Assembly (NCBI RefSeq): GCF_032884065.1
Contig: NC_088873.1
Location: 1,054,001 to 1,118,000 of the forward strand
Direction of reading: 5' to 3'
Source of the DNA: Artemia franciscana
Lineage: Eukaryota > Arthropoda > Branchiopoda > Anostraca > Artemiidae
Length of the DNA: 64,000 bases
Shown here: positions 11,808 through 23,690 of the stretch, piece by piece
Position numbering within the stretch: position 1 is the first letter of the stretch
Layout of the letters: every line of letters begins with the position of its first letter
Notes under the pieces: model-generated
What the model was told of the DNA's origin: nothing
Databases searched by the model: none
The model's input: only the letters and a program-made list of their open reading frames with translations
Program-made: the position numbers and the translations under genes

Positions 11808-13485
11808 TCTAACTGTGATATTAGTTTTTGTTCAAACAAATATATTTTTTTATTTTTCTTGATTATTATTTTATGAGAAAGATTATGCAGTGTGTTGATT
11901 ATTTAATTAGAAAACAAGTTTACATTTGGAACTAAAGAACAACATTAAACTGAAAACGAACAGAAACTGTCCTGCATATGAAGGGAGCTTTCTTCTCCAA
12001 CCTCTCACCTTTAATGTTAAATTTAAATTATTATTCTACCCAAGGAATTTTATAGTGTCAAAATGTTTCCGGTTGGTAAGTATAGATATTCTATTTTCTG
12101 ACTACCCCTCGAAACACTCGAAATAAAAAGATTTATTTTTCAAATCAAGTGCGAATGTATAAACTCACTAACTCTCGTGGTTCTGTCAAATAGTTTCTTA
12201 TTATTTTTTTTATCACAACACATTTTTATTAGAACATTCGTCCTTGTGATACTAGTAGGAAAACTCATACTTTATCATAAAAGGCGTAGGGGGGGGGGCA
12301 AAGGGATGGCAGCTTCCTCATTTATTTTTTTTCATTGCCTTTCGATCATTTACTGCTCTTACAAAGGGTACTCTTGAAAACGATTTTTTTTAACAAAACT
12401 CATTATATAGTCAAAGGAACCCATGCAAGGTTTGTCGGTGCTTCCGTCCTTACATTTCAGAATACTAGTGGCCCAGGTCGCTCTTTACTTACATCCCTTT
12501 ATGAGGAACTTTTTGATATACTACTACTCATAGTTATATAGCTTGAGAAAGATGAATAAACATCTTTTCTTACGCACATTTTTGAACTTGCCATTGCTAA
12601 CCTCCTTTGTCGAATAGAAGAGAGGGCCAACTTGTAATAATCCTGCTTACCGTGTAGTGGAATACATGCTCGGTACTAGTGTGATCTACATAGCATAAAA
12701 TTTACCATGCGTAAGGTAATGAAGTTTGACATGGCAGAATTGGAGGAACCAGTGGAACCGTCTATCGACAAATGAATTAAAATCAAGTTATTGGACTGTG
12801 AAGAAAAAGGTAAGAGCCATGGCTAATTGGAGAAAAAGCCAAGACAGAAAGCCTGAGTGACAGGCAAAGCTGGTATAAGCCTTTTTTTAGAATTTAAAAA
12901 AGAAGTGGTGGAACTTCACTTGTTGATAGGTTTTACCGAGATATACATCCATGGCCGAAAGTTTTTAGCCCCTTGGTTAAAACTTACAAACAATTGGAAT
13001 ATAAACAGCCTTTAAGAATATAATTATGTTTGGACAATTTTATATTAAACGAAGCGCCTAAGAAATATTATTCACAACAGCCGAGCATGATCAACTTTGT
13101 GATATCATTGACCCTGCCTTTGAGATATGCCTAGTTTGTTTCTTGCCATGAAAGCTTAATTTCCCATTTAATAGCGGAACTAATATCAAATTTACGCGTG
13201 ATGAACTTTCTTTCAAGAAATGGGTTTTTAATTAAGATCACTTTTGTCAGCGAAGGAAAAATTCTCTTTTTTGTGATAAATTTTAATGGTATATTTTTGC
13301 TGATAAAGCACGGAATGCTTCAATAATTTTGTCCCAAGACATTCCAAGAATAATCAGGTCTTTTTTCACAAAAAAATCATGTAATACTATATTAACCAGA
13401 AGAGGTAAAAGGCTTCAATGTCCATAACAATTGAGAGTTCATAGGTGCTTTATAATAGACTTAGTCTGTGTTACAGTAGGCTAAT
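11808..13485. other. 3' flank of the lipase-like gene with old repeat fragments
   Basis: Probably 3' UTR and intergenic DNA. A decayed left arm of the TT-element palindrome lies at about 11930-12030 (AACATTAAACTGAAAACGAACAG and on). From about 12815 to 12890 lies a copy of the dispersed repeat that also makes up the intronic part of the 47.5-49.3 kb array. A G-run is at 12289-12298. No gene seen. Confidence 0.5.
12815..12890 (+). repeat. dispersed repeat also present in the exon-derived tandem array
   Basis: CATGGCTAATTGGAGAAAAA, followed by AAGACAG...CTGAGTGA.AGGC and AAGCTGG.ATAAGC, matches the intronic portion of each 47.7-49.2 kb repeat unit (for example 47700-47765) with few differences. 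The shared block therefore exists outside the array and was probably a mobile or dispersed sequence before it was captured there. Confidence 0.65.
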
Positions 13486-13740
13486 AATCGTGGAAATCCT
13501 CAACCCCCACTCTTTATGCTAAAGTATAACTTCTGCCCCTATTCTTTAAGAACGACTTCTCAAACACAAAGGTGTTTGAATTGGAAAGACATTTATTTCT
13601 AAGTACTATGAAATTTTAACGTAAAAGAGTAGGAGTTGAGAAGGTAGGAGCCCCCTCATACACCAGTTAATTTATGTTGGTTTTTAGTCATAATTTGACT
13701 CTTTACTTTCATTCGAAAACCTTGTTTCTTAGTTAATTTC
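13486..13740 (+). repeat. degraded TT-element palindrome module
   Basis: Contains CCCCCACTCTTTATGCTAAAG, then about 110 bases later AACGTAAAAGAGTAGGAGTTG, and finally a decayed CTCTTTACTTTCA tail. The order and spacing match the terminal palindrome of the TT-elements, but both arms are strongly diverged, so this is an old copy. Confidence 0.6.
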
Positions 13741-14148
13741 ACGGACCATAGATCCACATAAAGATGCAATGACCTTTTTCTATATTGCCGTATAGCATGT
13801 GCTGTTTAATTGGTGTTGCTGATCAACACTATTGCTTTCATAGCTGTTTTTTGGTGATCAAAATAGCTGTAGCTTTTTAGTGGTAAGAGATGTAAACATT
13901 AAACGTTTTCGCTGGGCTTGGTAATCCTAAAACGGGGCAGAAAAAGTTCCAGTTAACTTTGTAAAATTTCAACTAGTTGAAATTTTTCACATAATTGGGT
14001 GTTTATAACACCCAATAAACTATCTTAAATAAATAACTTCCATAAATCAGTTTAAAAGTTAAGTTGGGAAGTGTTACAGAAACTTTTCCGGGGGAGGGGG
14101 ACTGAGATAAAACACCCAATGAACAGTCGTCGATGTGTGTGGACCATC

Positions 14149-14256
14149 ATTGCTTAACATCCCACGCGTGTCATTACGTAACACTCACGTTTGTGCCGCC
14201 AATACTTAACACTCACTCGTGCGCCGTCACTACGCAACACTCACGTGTTTGCCGTC
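14149..14256 (+). repeat. 28-bp tandem repeat, about four copies
   Basis: Units start at about 14149, 14173, 14201 and 14229; the last three are exactly 28 bases with core TACGYAACACTCACG..TGYGCCGTC. The array is more GC-rich than its surroundings. Irregular echoes (TATTACGTAACAATCAGGT) continue to about 14580. There are no unique spacers, so it is a minisatellite. Confidence 0.75.
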
Positions 14257-17200
14257 CTAAGTTAAAAGCGAGACTTCCCCGTTTGGCTAGTGCATCCTGA
14301 ACTCTAACAAGTACTATCACGTAACAACCAAAGAAAACATTTGTATAAGTAGACAATCCTCTATTAAGTAAAAATCAGGTGTATTATAGCATTACGGGAC
14401 ATACACCTGCATCTTGAAGAAAATTAATAACACCTGCTGGTTGCTAGGGCCCGCTTGAACTTGTTTCTAGGACCTTAGCGTCTTGAAGGTTCTCTTATTA
14501 CGTAACAATCAGGTTTACTATACCATTACATAACAAACAATTGCACTATAATATTGCGTAAGACCCCGGTGTGCGTAATAGTATCTCGAGGGGGTAGTAG
14601 CTCCAGCAGTACACTCCTATGGTCCTCATAGGACCTGGAACCACATCACGTCTTGAAGAAGGTAATCTGAGATCTTCTTATTTTTATTAATTTTTATACA
14701 AATGGTCAAATACCCAGAAAGTGATTTTGGAATATGCATTGGTTCGGGTACAAAGACACTCAGACTGCTCGGAAAACCTCAAAAATAGTTCATTAAGGGT
14801 GCCTTACTCTATAAAGAGGACCCAACTATGGCTAAAAAAAAAAATTCTTCAATTACATTGAGTTTAGTTTTGGATCAAAGGTATCAATCATTTCCTCTTA
14901 ACCAAGGGATAGTTTGTTTTCCAGCAGCTTTTAAGGGAAAAATAGCACCTCCAAACAACATACATATCCAACAGAAACCGTAGAATATTGACTATAAGTT
15001 TTAACAAAAAACTCGTCATTAATTCCTCCTGGAATTGTACTAACCAAAAAAGACCACTGTCTCAGTTATTATTTGAAAACCAAGCGGTCTCAGTTCAGTT
15101 ATGTTTTACGTTTTCTTTTAATTTTTAAATTTAAAAACAGTGTGGTCTAAGAAACTCTTTAAACTTAAGAATATTTAAGTACGGAGTCAAACTTCTTCCA
15201 AGTTTTCTTCGCAGTGACTTGCTAGAGGTGTTCCACAGTCAACTAATCGGATTTTCTTTCAACTCCTCCTTGTACTCATTTTTGGAACCCTCTTGTGAAG
15301 GAATTAGCAAAAACCTGCTCCTTGCATTTATGTTTAAGTAATAAAAAAAACTCAAGATTACAGAGATGACAACTGAGTGTTAAGATATGACAGTAACAGA
15401 CTTCAGTATCCACAGTAAAGCATTGCTGCAAATCGTACTGAAATTCGAATACTTCGCAGCACTTCCATTACTGTAAACCGTTGTGTGGCTGAAGGGGGTA
15501 TGATGTCCACTGCTTCGAAGGAGTTGATAACTCTATAAGGGATTATCAACAGTATATCTCCAAATTTCATTCACACATACAAGAATCCTGGGTAAGCTAA
15601 ATATTAGAGTCTGAAATTTAGACTCTAATTTCTGTCTTAGTATTTTAGAACCTCTTTTCACAACATAAGTAACTATGCTTTAATTTATATTTTCTCGGCA
15701 ATACTCATACTAAGAGGCCTAGAAAAATATATGCGGTAGGCTTACATAAATATAGCTTTATTTTTAACAATCATTATTACAAGTTAACTGACAAATTTTT
15801 CGTTTATGAGTATAATAACAAACATGAAAAAAACAATAAAAACGGAATAAATCTAGTAATTTTTAGATGCCCACAGAACACAATAACCTTCTCAGCGGGG
15901 TTTTGTGTTTCCTTGATAGCAACTTAAATTTAACAAATGACCTAAGAACGTGTCTTTTTCACTGCTGACATTCTGATTCCAGAAGGCAAACACTCTGATA
16001 CATCAGCAAGTTGAGTTCTGTGGGCATTCAGCTTTAGTCACAGGAGTTGCAGATTCTTTTTTCAGCAAAAAATTTTTGTGACTAAAAACAGTTTTTTTTT
16101 GTGACTAAAAATAGAGCAACTAAACTGGTACAGCGCAAAAAAAAAACAGTAGCACAATCAAATTGTAGAAGAAAAATAAACAAAAAGGCAACGGTATACA
16201 TATAACTATTTTGAGATGGCCTTAGAATTAGTTTATCTTCTACTCAGATTTTTTTCATTGATAGTAACTTTCTAATAAGTAAATTAACCTAAGCTAATAA
16301 CCTAAGAACATGCATTGTGGCAGTTGAAAATTTAATGAGTAGGCGGGTTTTACTTTAAGAGTTATTCAGGTTCTGTGGATGTTATGAAGGACATGTGTTA
16401 AAAAAAAGTTTACATTTTGAAAAATGTTTCGTAATAATATATTCATAACTTTTGAAGTCATTTCTGAGAGCGTTTATGCCAAGATTCTCAATTTTAAATA
16501 TTTTTCTGAAATTTTTAAGTTTTTATTGAGTATATGCTAATTTTCAAATTTTTCCTTATTCATACGCAACTATTAAACTTTGTCCCACGGTGTGGCTCAA
16601 GTCTTCATGGTCTGAATATATGTATATTTAACTATTTAATGGTAAAAAAAAAACGTGGAAGACTTTGTATTGTTGAGTCCGAGGGGAAATAAAATACATT
16701 TACTGTCATTATTTGTCATGCCTTTAAGGGAAGGAGACATAAGACCGATTAAGGGGGGTGATTTTTTCAAGGATTAACTAATCTAACTGTCGATGACATC
16801 TTTTACAGTATATACACTAAGAATCGTTTTGAAACATCTTTTGTAGTTTTTAAAAATTTATTGAATCAGCACTGGTGTTTGAGTTTTACTCTGTTCATTT
16901 ATAGTATTTAAGGTTCTTCCATTGAGTGAGACCATTTTACAATTCTACAAATTTTATGTTATGGTCCAGAATATTTATTTTTTGAATTACTTCAACCCAA
17001 TTGAAGCGATTATAAAGTTATAAAAGTTTTTAGAACGCCTCCGGGAAAGAATATATTATTCCAGTCGTAAATTTAACCGTTCAGTCCTAAGGATAACAGC
17101 CAAGTGTAGAACCTACAACGATTAATTGAACGTTAACAAAATACAAGACTATTCATAAATACAGGATAGTATTGTTCTTTACAAAGACTAGGAGATGTAA

Positions 17201-17950
17201 ACAGAAAAATAAATCCTAGTTTTAGAACACTGTATTTAACACTATTAAATTTTCATTCAAAATGGGACCTAAATACAAATTCATGTTTAACATACCTAAA
17301 CGATACTCGATACGAAAGCATAGATAAAACCAAAAGCAAAGAACATTCTAAATGAAAACCAAACTAGTCCATTTGAAAAATGCTTTGATGCGAAGCCTCT
17401 TATTTAGCTCAACAAATCGAGTAGAACATAAAATTTCTTAGAAAAAAAAAGAAAATTTATCAAAAAAGACAAATTTGAATAAATGCTTGAATATATAGCT
17501 GAAAATATAGTTTTGGCACCGTAATTTTACAAAAGAACCTTTTATACATTAAAATTTACCCGCAGGTGGCACAAAAGAAATTTTTAACCTTAGTCTAAAA
17601 CAGTAGGAAAACAAATATTGACCCAGACAAATATCAGCCCAAATACATGCCACATTTTGGCCCAGAGGCCTTTTTTTTATTGTGTGCCAACTGAGGCTGA
17701 CGAAGCAAAATTTTACTCCTCTGAGAACCAAGTTTCAATATCGGTATTAATAATAGGTCCTCAGGGGAACTAAAATATAGAAAGCCAGAGATATCTACAA
17801 GAATTAACCTTCAAGTAAAACCTCCTGGTTTAGTAAATACAATTGTAGTTACCTCATGATTTTTTGTCATTGAAGAGTTTCCCGGTGAAAAAAAAATTCT
17901 TGGTTTTATCCATGCCTTTGTAGATATCTCCAGAGGACTAACGATTTTTA
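14257..17950. other. intergenic or 3' UTR sequence, no gene seen
   Basis: AT-rich DNA between two convergent genes. Apart from the decayed repeats to about 14580, nothing with splice sites and coding character was recognised. The part nearest 17950 should contain the 3' UTR of the - strand gene; I did not find a convincing polyadenylation signal. Confidence 0.4.
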
Positions 17951-18170
17951 TCATATTTTTATTAGGAGATAAGCCAAAAGTATTAGCACTAATAATGACG
18001 GAAGGGGATAAGTTGAAGTACAAGTGGCTTCAGTTATGTTAACACAGGAGTCTGAATGCACTTGGAAGTTTGCCAATGTTTGTGCCACTTTCATAACAAA
18101 TAAATTTGAATCAGTCCGACAAAGGAATCTCACCTTATCATAGACACAGTTTAGGAAGCCCATTTTTGCA
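17951..18170 (-). CDS. secreted cysteine-rich protein, terminal coding exon (GPI-anchor-like tail)
   Basis: On the - strand the exon follows TTTCTTTTTTAG (acceptor at 18171-18172) and runs one base plus 72 codons to a TGA at 17953-17951. The first T completes a Cys codon split after 21721. It carries cysteines in FLNCVYDKVRFLC, then HSDSCVNITEATC, which includes an N-glycosylation sequon (NIT). It ends in a hydrophobic tail (LPSLLVLILLAYLL) followed only by IKI. A short polar segment followed by a terminal hydrophobic stretch suggests a GPI-anchor signal or C-terminal membrane anchor. I recall a widespread uncharacterised arthropod family with this cysteine spacing, but cannot name it. Confidence 0.82.
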
Positions 18171-18503
18171 CTAAAAAAGAAAGACAATTAACTTTTCACA
18201 TCAAAATTCCGCTAAAAGTTTTTTGCATCATTTTTACTTTTGTCTTGGATTTATGTAAAGTGAACCTAGTAAATTAAAAAGAAAATTAAAAGTCAACCAA
18301 TGTTTATGATTAAGATAGCTTATGATCATAGCTTATGATTAAGAATTAAAATAACTAAAATTATTGATTAAAGTGATGAAAAATTAAATGATAAATTTTT
18401 CAGTGATAAGAAATACTAAATGATAAAATGCTAAATGAAAAATGATTACAGTAAAAAAAAAAGAGACAATGGGATTAATAATAATTGTTATTCGGGAAAC
18501 TTG

Positions 18504-18740
18504 CATGCTGAACAAAATGGCTGTCTCAAAATTTTGATCCAGTGACTTTGGGAAAAAAAATGAGCGTTAGAGTGACCTTTTTAAGGGACCAACATTTTTT
18601 GGTGACTTAAAAGGGCACTAGACCTTTTAATTTCCGCTCGAATGATCCCTCTCGCAGCATAGTAAAACCACTGGATCAATACGATCAGCCCTGGGGGAAA
18701 AAAATAAACCCACATCCGTGATCTATCTTCAGTCAAATTA
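18504..18740 (-). repeat. TT-element internal fragment
   Basis: Matches the reverse TT-element segment that begins ATGCTGAACAAAATGG (compare 3611 onward), through the GGTGACTTAAAAGGGCACTAGA block, to CACATCCGTGATCT. Ends are ragged. Confidence 0.75.
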
Positions 18741-19051
18741 TTCGTTTGATTTGTGCACAACTCCCTATGGTTTTTAATCAACGACGAAGACCATATTTCC
18801 TTTTTACCATAGAAACAACAAAAGGTAAAACAATGGGGAAACAATATAAAACAGTGGATTTTTTTTTATCAATAAATGGATATTTCGGCTCTATATCCAA
18901 GGGCCATCCTCTGCAAAGAACACATAAGATAAGACTTACAATAAAATACCTTATCATTGAAACTAAAATTAAAACTGTCATAGAACCATTAATTGAAGGA
19001 AAATCAACCAGGACTGAAGAAAAGGCAATTCATTCAGGTAATAAAATTTAA

Positions 19052-19275
19052 AAAAAATTTAACTTAAAGTAAGGAGTGACATTAAAACTTAAAATGAACA
19101 GAAATTATCCCGCATATGAAAGGGGCTGTCCCCTCCTGAACGCCTTGCTCTTTATGCTAAAATTTTTATTGTTTTAAAAAGAAGAGTTGTGAAAAAGAGT
19201 CAAACTTTAGCGTAAAGAGCGAGCCGTTGAGGAGAGCCCCTTCCATATATGGAATGATTTTTATTCCTTAACTTT
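19052..19275 (+). repeat. TT-element palindrome, solitary
   Basis: Left arm GTAAGGAGTGACATTAAAAC through CTTTATGCTAAA, spacer of about 45 bases, right arm CTTTAGCGTAAAGAGCGAGC through to a decayed outer end. Only the terminal palindrome is present. Confidence 0.75.
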
Positions 19276-20780
19276 AGTCAAGGAAAACAGTTCAAGTATT
19301 ACCAAATAATGATATCTAACAATGAATCAGTGGAAATTCCAGAGCTTCATCATAAAATATTATTTTTTCTTTGCAGCTAAGTAAATTTAAACATTAGACT
19401 GAAAAATTGATTAAAAATGAACCAATTAAACGCTTCAATTTATCAATTTAACATCAATTCAAACACTGCTGGAACTAACAACATACTGCAGCACAGAGTT
19501 GCTTGAGACCATCGCAGCTGAAAACGCTGCTCCTCCATCTAAACCTTTTCAAAATTTCAATTTTCACCCCCTCCCGTAAAATTTCGGCTTAAGACTTCAT
19601 AAGCGCCCTCTTAAGTCCAAATTACGTCTTAAGCTAATGCATAAATTAAGCCCGAAGTCCGATTATTCTGTATAAAAAAAAAAAGTTTATCTTATTATGA
19701 CAGAAATGCGCTGAAATTTAGGCTTATGGATACAACTAGACTTCACCAGTACGCCAGTAAGTTCCCAAAAATAACATCAAATAAACTTGAGCCCCGATCT
19801 TGAAAAAAAAATTAATAAGTTTTTGGTCTAATTGAAACAATAATGTAAATACTACAAAAAATCATGGATTATGCCAATTTTGAAAATCTACTTTTTAAAG
19901 TGTGTGATCTCTTCAGCCTGATTCATTAAGGATTTACTTTTATTGATTTTTGTAGAGTTCTGTATAGACTTTTATTCGAGTTTTATAGAGTTAAAGAGTT
20001 CTATAGAGTATTGAATTCTTTTCTTTTGTTGTCTTCTAGAAAAATGTGCTCATGTTGAAAAAATGTATCTATTTGAAAACTGAAGTCTGAATACGATCAG
20101 TACATTTACTAGTACACGTAGTAAATTCATTAGCACATTACAATCAGTAATATATCAGTACTTTTATTAACAAGTCATTGTAACACATGGCTATCCATGG
20201 CTAACACAGCTTAAGGTCACGTAAGTCTCTTTTGGTATAGAAATAAAGAATTGATACAACCATTTCTTGATTTAACAGTGAAAATGATTCTAAATACTGC
20301 AGAAAATAGATCGTATTTTCACTAATTTTAGAAGAGTATTAATTGAAAACTGCAGTTACTTTATAGATTGGTTTCTATAGATCAACAAGTTTTCTCTTAT
20401 TGTAGAAGTTAATTATTCTTTTAGACCATAGACAAAAAAAAATCAAATTTTTCCTCTAAAATTCGTGTTTGCCTAGATTTAGCGACTCTTTTTGTTAAAA
20501 ATAATCATACTAAAGGAAAAAAAGACAACACGAAAACCCCATTTCCCCCGTCAAAATAGGTCAGATCCCAGAAGAAAAAATTGAGAACACCCAGTACCTG
20601 ATGAAAATCTTGATTTAAGCCTAATTAAGACAAAGTAGGCTAAAATCTTGGCTCTTAGCGAGTCAAGCTCACTACTGAGTTGCGACAACTATAAATGATT
20701 GAAACGACATTTCTAAAATCTCAAGGCGTAGATTTATTTATTTCACTGTCGCAAGGTTAACACTGCGGCAGCACAACGCT

Positions 20781-21150
20781 TTGATATTCTTCTGGGCAGT
20801 ATTGGCCCAAGGTTTGATTCTTGCCTCCAGAAGTTTGGGCAACATGCTTGCTACCTGTCCCTGTAAAAAAGACCCGAGTGACTGAGACGTCGATTCATTA
20901 CACCCCTCTTTTTTCTCAGATCAAAGGGGGGGGTGTCAAAATTGGCACCTATGTAGGAAGAGAGGGGAGATTGATATTCTTGTAGGCAGTATTGGGCCCA
21001 AGGTTCGATTCTTGCCTCCACAAGTTTGGGCAACAGGCTTGCTACCTGTCCCCGGAAAAAAAGACCCGAGTGACTGAGATGTCGATTCATTACAACCCTC
21101 TTTTTTCTCAGACCAAAGGGAGGGTGTCAAAATTTGCACCTTTGTAGTTT
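20781..21150 (+). repeat. 190-bp direct duplication with a tRNA B-box-like sequence
   Basis: Two copies start at 20781 and 20971 with TTGATATTCTT and stay similar through GACCCGAGTGACTGAGA.GTCGATTCATTACA. Each holds AAGGTTYGATTCTTGCC, close to a tRNA B box (GGTTCGANTCC), so a SINE origin is possible. A clear A box was not found and the ends are undefined. Confidence 0.7.
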
Positions 21151-21720
21151 GAAATTTTAGTTTCCTGTGCCCTCCTACTAAACTGAAGAAGAATGTTTTA
21201 AGCTCAGTCAGCCATTTGACGGAACAATCATTTTAAGCGAAATTTATAACTACAATAAATCTTATAATCTCATAATAAATTTTATAATCTATAATTACGA
21301 TAAATCTTATAATACGATAAATCTTATAATAGAGTACAAGGGAGGAGGAGTACAAGGCAGGCCCTAAATGTTTACAGCACCTGTGCTAAAGTCTATCTTG
21401 GATTTAGGGGAATTCAACGTTGCGCTGTATTAAAAAAAAAAGTAGTTTCGCAAGCATAAATGTTAGGAAATCGTCTTTTTATAGAAGAATACAAGGGAAG
21501 AGAGGGGAGAAAAGAGAATTCCAATAGAAGATTAAAAGGCCAAAACTATATGATGACTTAGCTTGAGCCTCTGACGTGTGGCTAAGTAAAAATCTAAATG
21601 GATCACTTTTGTTCCATTCATGTGTGTTGATACTTGTTTGACCGAGAATAGTTGGCAAACTTATTATTGCAGTAGGGCTGCACCAATACTTTTAGACCTA
21701 GGAAGAAGAATTTGGCTTAC

Positions 21721-21859
21721 CAGCACTGTCCAATTTCATGCTCCTCCGCTGTCAACTCCATATGCTCCTGATCTTCAGTAATGAAATCCTGAAATCGATT
21801 GGCACACTTTTGCCAGTAATTTGAAATAGCTCGATAGCATGACTGATGTTGAAGAAAAT
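21721..21859 (-). CDS. secreted cysteine-rich protein, third visible exon
   Basis: A 139-nt exon between CGTCCTTCTTTAG (acceptor, complement of 21860-21861) and TGCTG|GTAAGCC (donor). Two bases complete the Asp codon begun in the previous exon, 45 codons are open, and TG is left to be finished as Cys by the next exon. Landmarks are FLQHQSCYRAISNYWQKCAN, an acidic glutamine/glutamate-rich segment, and GQC plus the split Cys. Two cysteines spaced by ten residues followed by an acidic linker and an adjacent CC pair fit the recalled arthropod family. This exon is too short for simple ORF detection; splice phase is what identifies it. Confidence 0.82.
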
Positions 21860-22189
21860 CTAAAGAAGGACGAAATCAAATAGCATTTGATTTAGAGTAA
21901 TTTTCTGAGATTAAAACCGAAGACTAAAGTAATTATGAATTATATATGAGCGTGGTTGTTGTATTTCTTGAAAGCACCCAAGTCTCTATGTCTCTTAGCC
22001 ACCCAAAGACTGGGTTGTACATTTAGAGAATTTTTGTTAAATTGTTGTTTGATTTAAAGGCATGCAATATAGGTGGGTCAGAAGGAACTATCTTTTCATT
22101 TTCAGTTGTAATTTTTATGCGAATTTTGCTCTACACTTACAGTTTAAAATTTTGTTGTTTTTTTTTACTTAATTTATGATCATTTTTTA

Positions 22190-22890
22190 AATACTGCTGG
22201 GAAATCCAGGGCACCCTTCACAAAAAATTCTCTTCCGCCATTAAAAATTACTCCACGAAAAGATCCTTCCACGTAACCCTCTCCACCTGACCCCCCTTAA
22301 AAGAAAAAATCCCCCTGAAATCGTCTGTATGCTTCCCAATAACCAATACTATATGTAAACAATGGACAAAAATGAGCGTCGCAGTGACCTTTGTGACCAA
22401 AATTGTTTTGGTCTCTTAAATAGGGAGCTAGAACTTTTAATTTCCGTTCGAATGATCCTTCTCTCAGCATATTAAGACCACTGCGTCGATACAATCTCCC
22501 CTGGGGAACAAAAAAAACAAAAAAATAAATAAAAACACATCCGTGGTCTTTCTTCTGGCAAAAATTTAAAATTGCACATTTTGGCAGAGGGGAGCTGGAA
22601 ACCTCTGCAATAGGTTTCTCTGATGCGCTGACTCTGATGGTGTGATTTTCTTTAAGATATTATGACTTTGGAGGGGTTTTCCTCCTTTTTTTCGAAAATG
22701 AGGCGAATTTTCTTAGGCTTGTAACTTTTAATGAATAGGACTAAACTTGATGAAACCTATATATAGAAAATCAGCATCAAAATCCAATTCTTTTGATGAA
22801 ATATTGGTATCAAAATTCAGTTTTTTAGGGTTTCGGTAACTACTGAGCCGGGTCGGTCCTTACTTGCAGTTTGTTATTACGAACTGTTTG
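22190..22890 (-). mobile_element. TT-element, truncated reverse copy
   Basis: Covers the hairpin-proximal 700 bases of the element in reverse orientation, ending at 22890 with CGAACTGTTTG and preceded by GTGTGATTTT.TTTAAGAT and the rest of that block. The palindrome end is absent. It is more diverged than the full-length copies. Confidence 0.78.
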
Positions 22891-23236
22891 ATGTATGGGT
22901 AATGAAGGAACGTTTAATGTTTATATCCATATTTTTGTATTTTTTTTTTAGAAAATGTGGGTTCTCTGATACGCTGAATCTGATAGTGTGATTTTCATTA
23001 AGATTACATGACTTTTGAAGGGATTTTCCTACTTTTTTTCGAAAATGAGAGAAATTTTCTTAGGCTTGTAACTTTTGATGAATTGGACTAACTTAATGAA
23101 ACTTATATATAGAAAATCAGCATAAAAATCAAATTCTTTTGATGAACTATTGGTATCAAAATTCTGTTCTTTAGAGTTTGGGTTACTATTAAGCCGGGTC
23201 ACTCCTTACTTACGGTTCGTTACCATGAACTGTTTG
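22612..23236 (-). repeat. tandem duplication of a TT-element end plus its flank (~346 bp)
   Basis: The segment GGTTTCTCTGATGCGCTGA... (22612-22890) recurs at about 22959-23236. The unique-looking flank after the element tip (ATGTATGGGTAATGAAGGAACGTTTA) also recurs after 23236 as ATGCATGGGTAAAGAAGGAACATTTA. Because flank and element are copied together, this is a segmental duplication rather than a second insertion. Confidence 0.7.
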
Positions 23237-23284
23237 ATGCATGGGTAAAGAAGGAACATTTAGTATAATTTATATTTTTGTGTG

Positions 23285-23690
23285 TTTCTTAGAAACGTCA
23301 AAAGAATTGGATTTTAATATTAATTTCCAATATATAGGTTTCATCGAGTTTAGTCTTACCCATAAAAGTTACGAGCACAAGAATATTTGCTTTATTTTGG
23401 AAAAGATGGGGAAAACACACCCAAAAAGTCATATAATCTTAATGAAAATCACACCATCAAATTCAGCGCATTAAAGAACACTACTGTAAAGATTTCAAGC
23501 TCCTGTCTGCGAATTAAATAAAAAAAAAGCAAGTTATTTTAACGGAAAGTAAGGAGCGACATTAAAACTTAAAACGAACAGAAATTACTTCGCATATGAA
23601 AGGAGATGCTTCTCATCAACGCCCCGCTCTTTACGCTAAAGTATGACTCTTTCTCTTAACTCTACTTTTTAAAACAGTAAAAAACTGTCA
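23285..23690 (+). repeat. TT-element fragments: internal part plus left palindrome arm
   Basis: From 23285 to about 23510 the sequence follows the early part of the + element (ACGTCAAAAGAATTGGATTT... AAATCACACCATCAAATTCAGC). At 23511 it jumps to the palindrome (AATTAAATAAAA...GTAAGGAGCGACATTAAAAC) and stops after the left arm and spacer. The middle of the element and the right arm are missing. Confidence 0.75.

Larger units (their letters stand above)
18171..21720 (-). other. intron 3 of the cysteine-rich gene (3.55 kb)
   Basis: Bounded on the - strand by GTAAGC (just below 21721) and TTTTTTAG (18171). It contains TT-element fragments at 18504-18740 and 19052-19275 and a 190-bp duplication at 20781-21150. 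Short ATAAATCTTATAAT repeats lie at about 21250-21335. The rest shows no feature. Confidence 0.7.

Noticed and set aside
14149-14256. CRISPR-like array
   Set aside because: The 28-bp units are directly adjacent, with no unique spacers, and the genome is eukaryotic.
16601-17950. Clear polyadenylation signal for the - strand gene
   Set aside because: AATAAA-type words occur only at unsuitable positions (one inside the last codons, others far away), so none is annotated.
18746-19051. 101-codon + strand frame between two TT-element fragments
   Set aside because: Lysine/isoleucine-rich by composition, no motif, and starts next to repeat debris.
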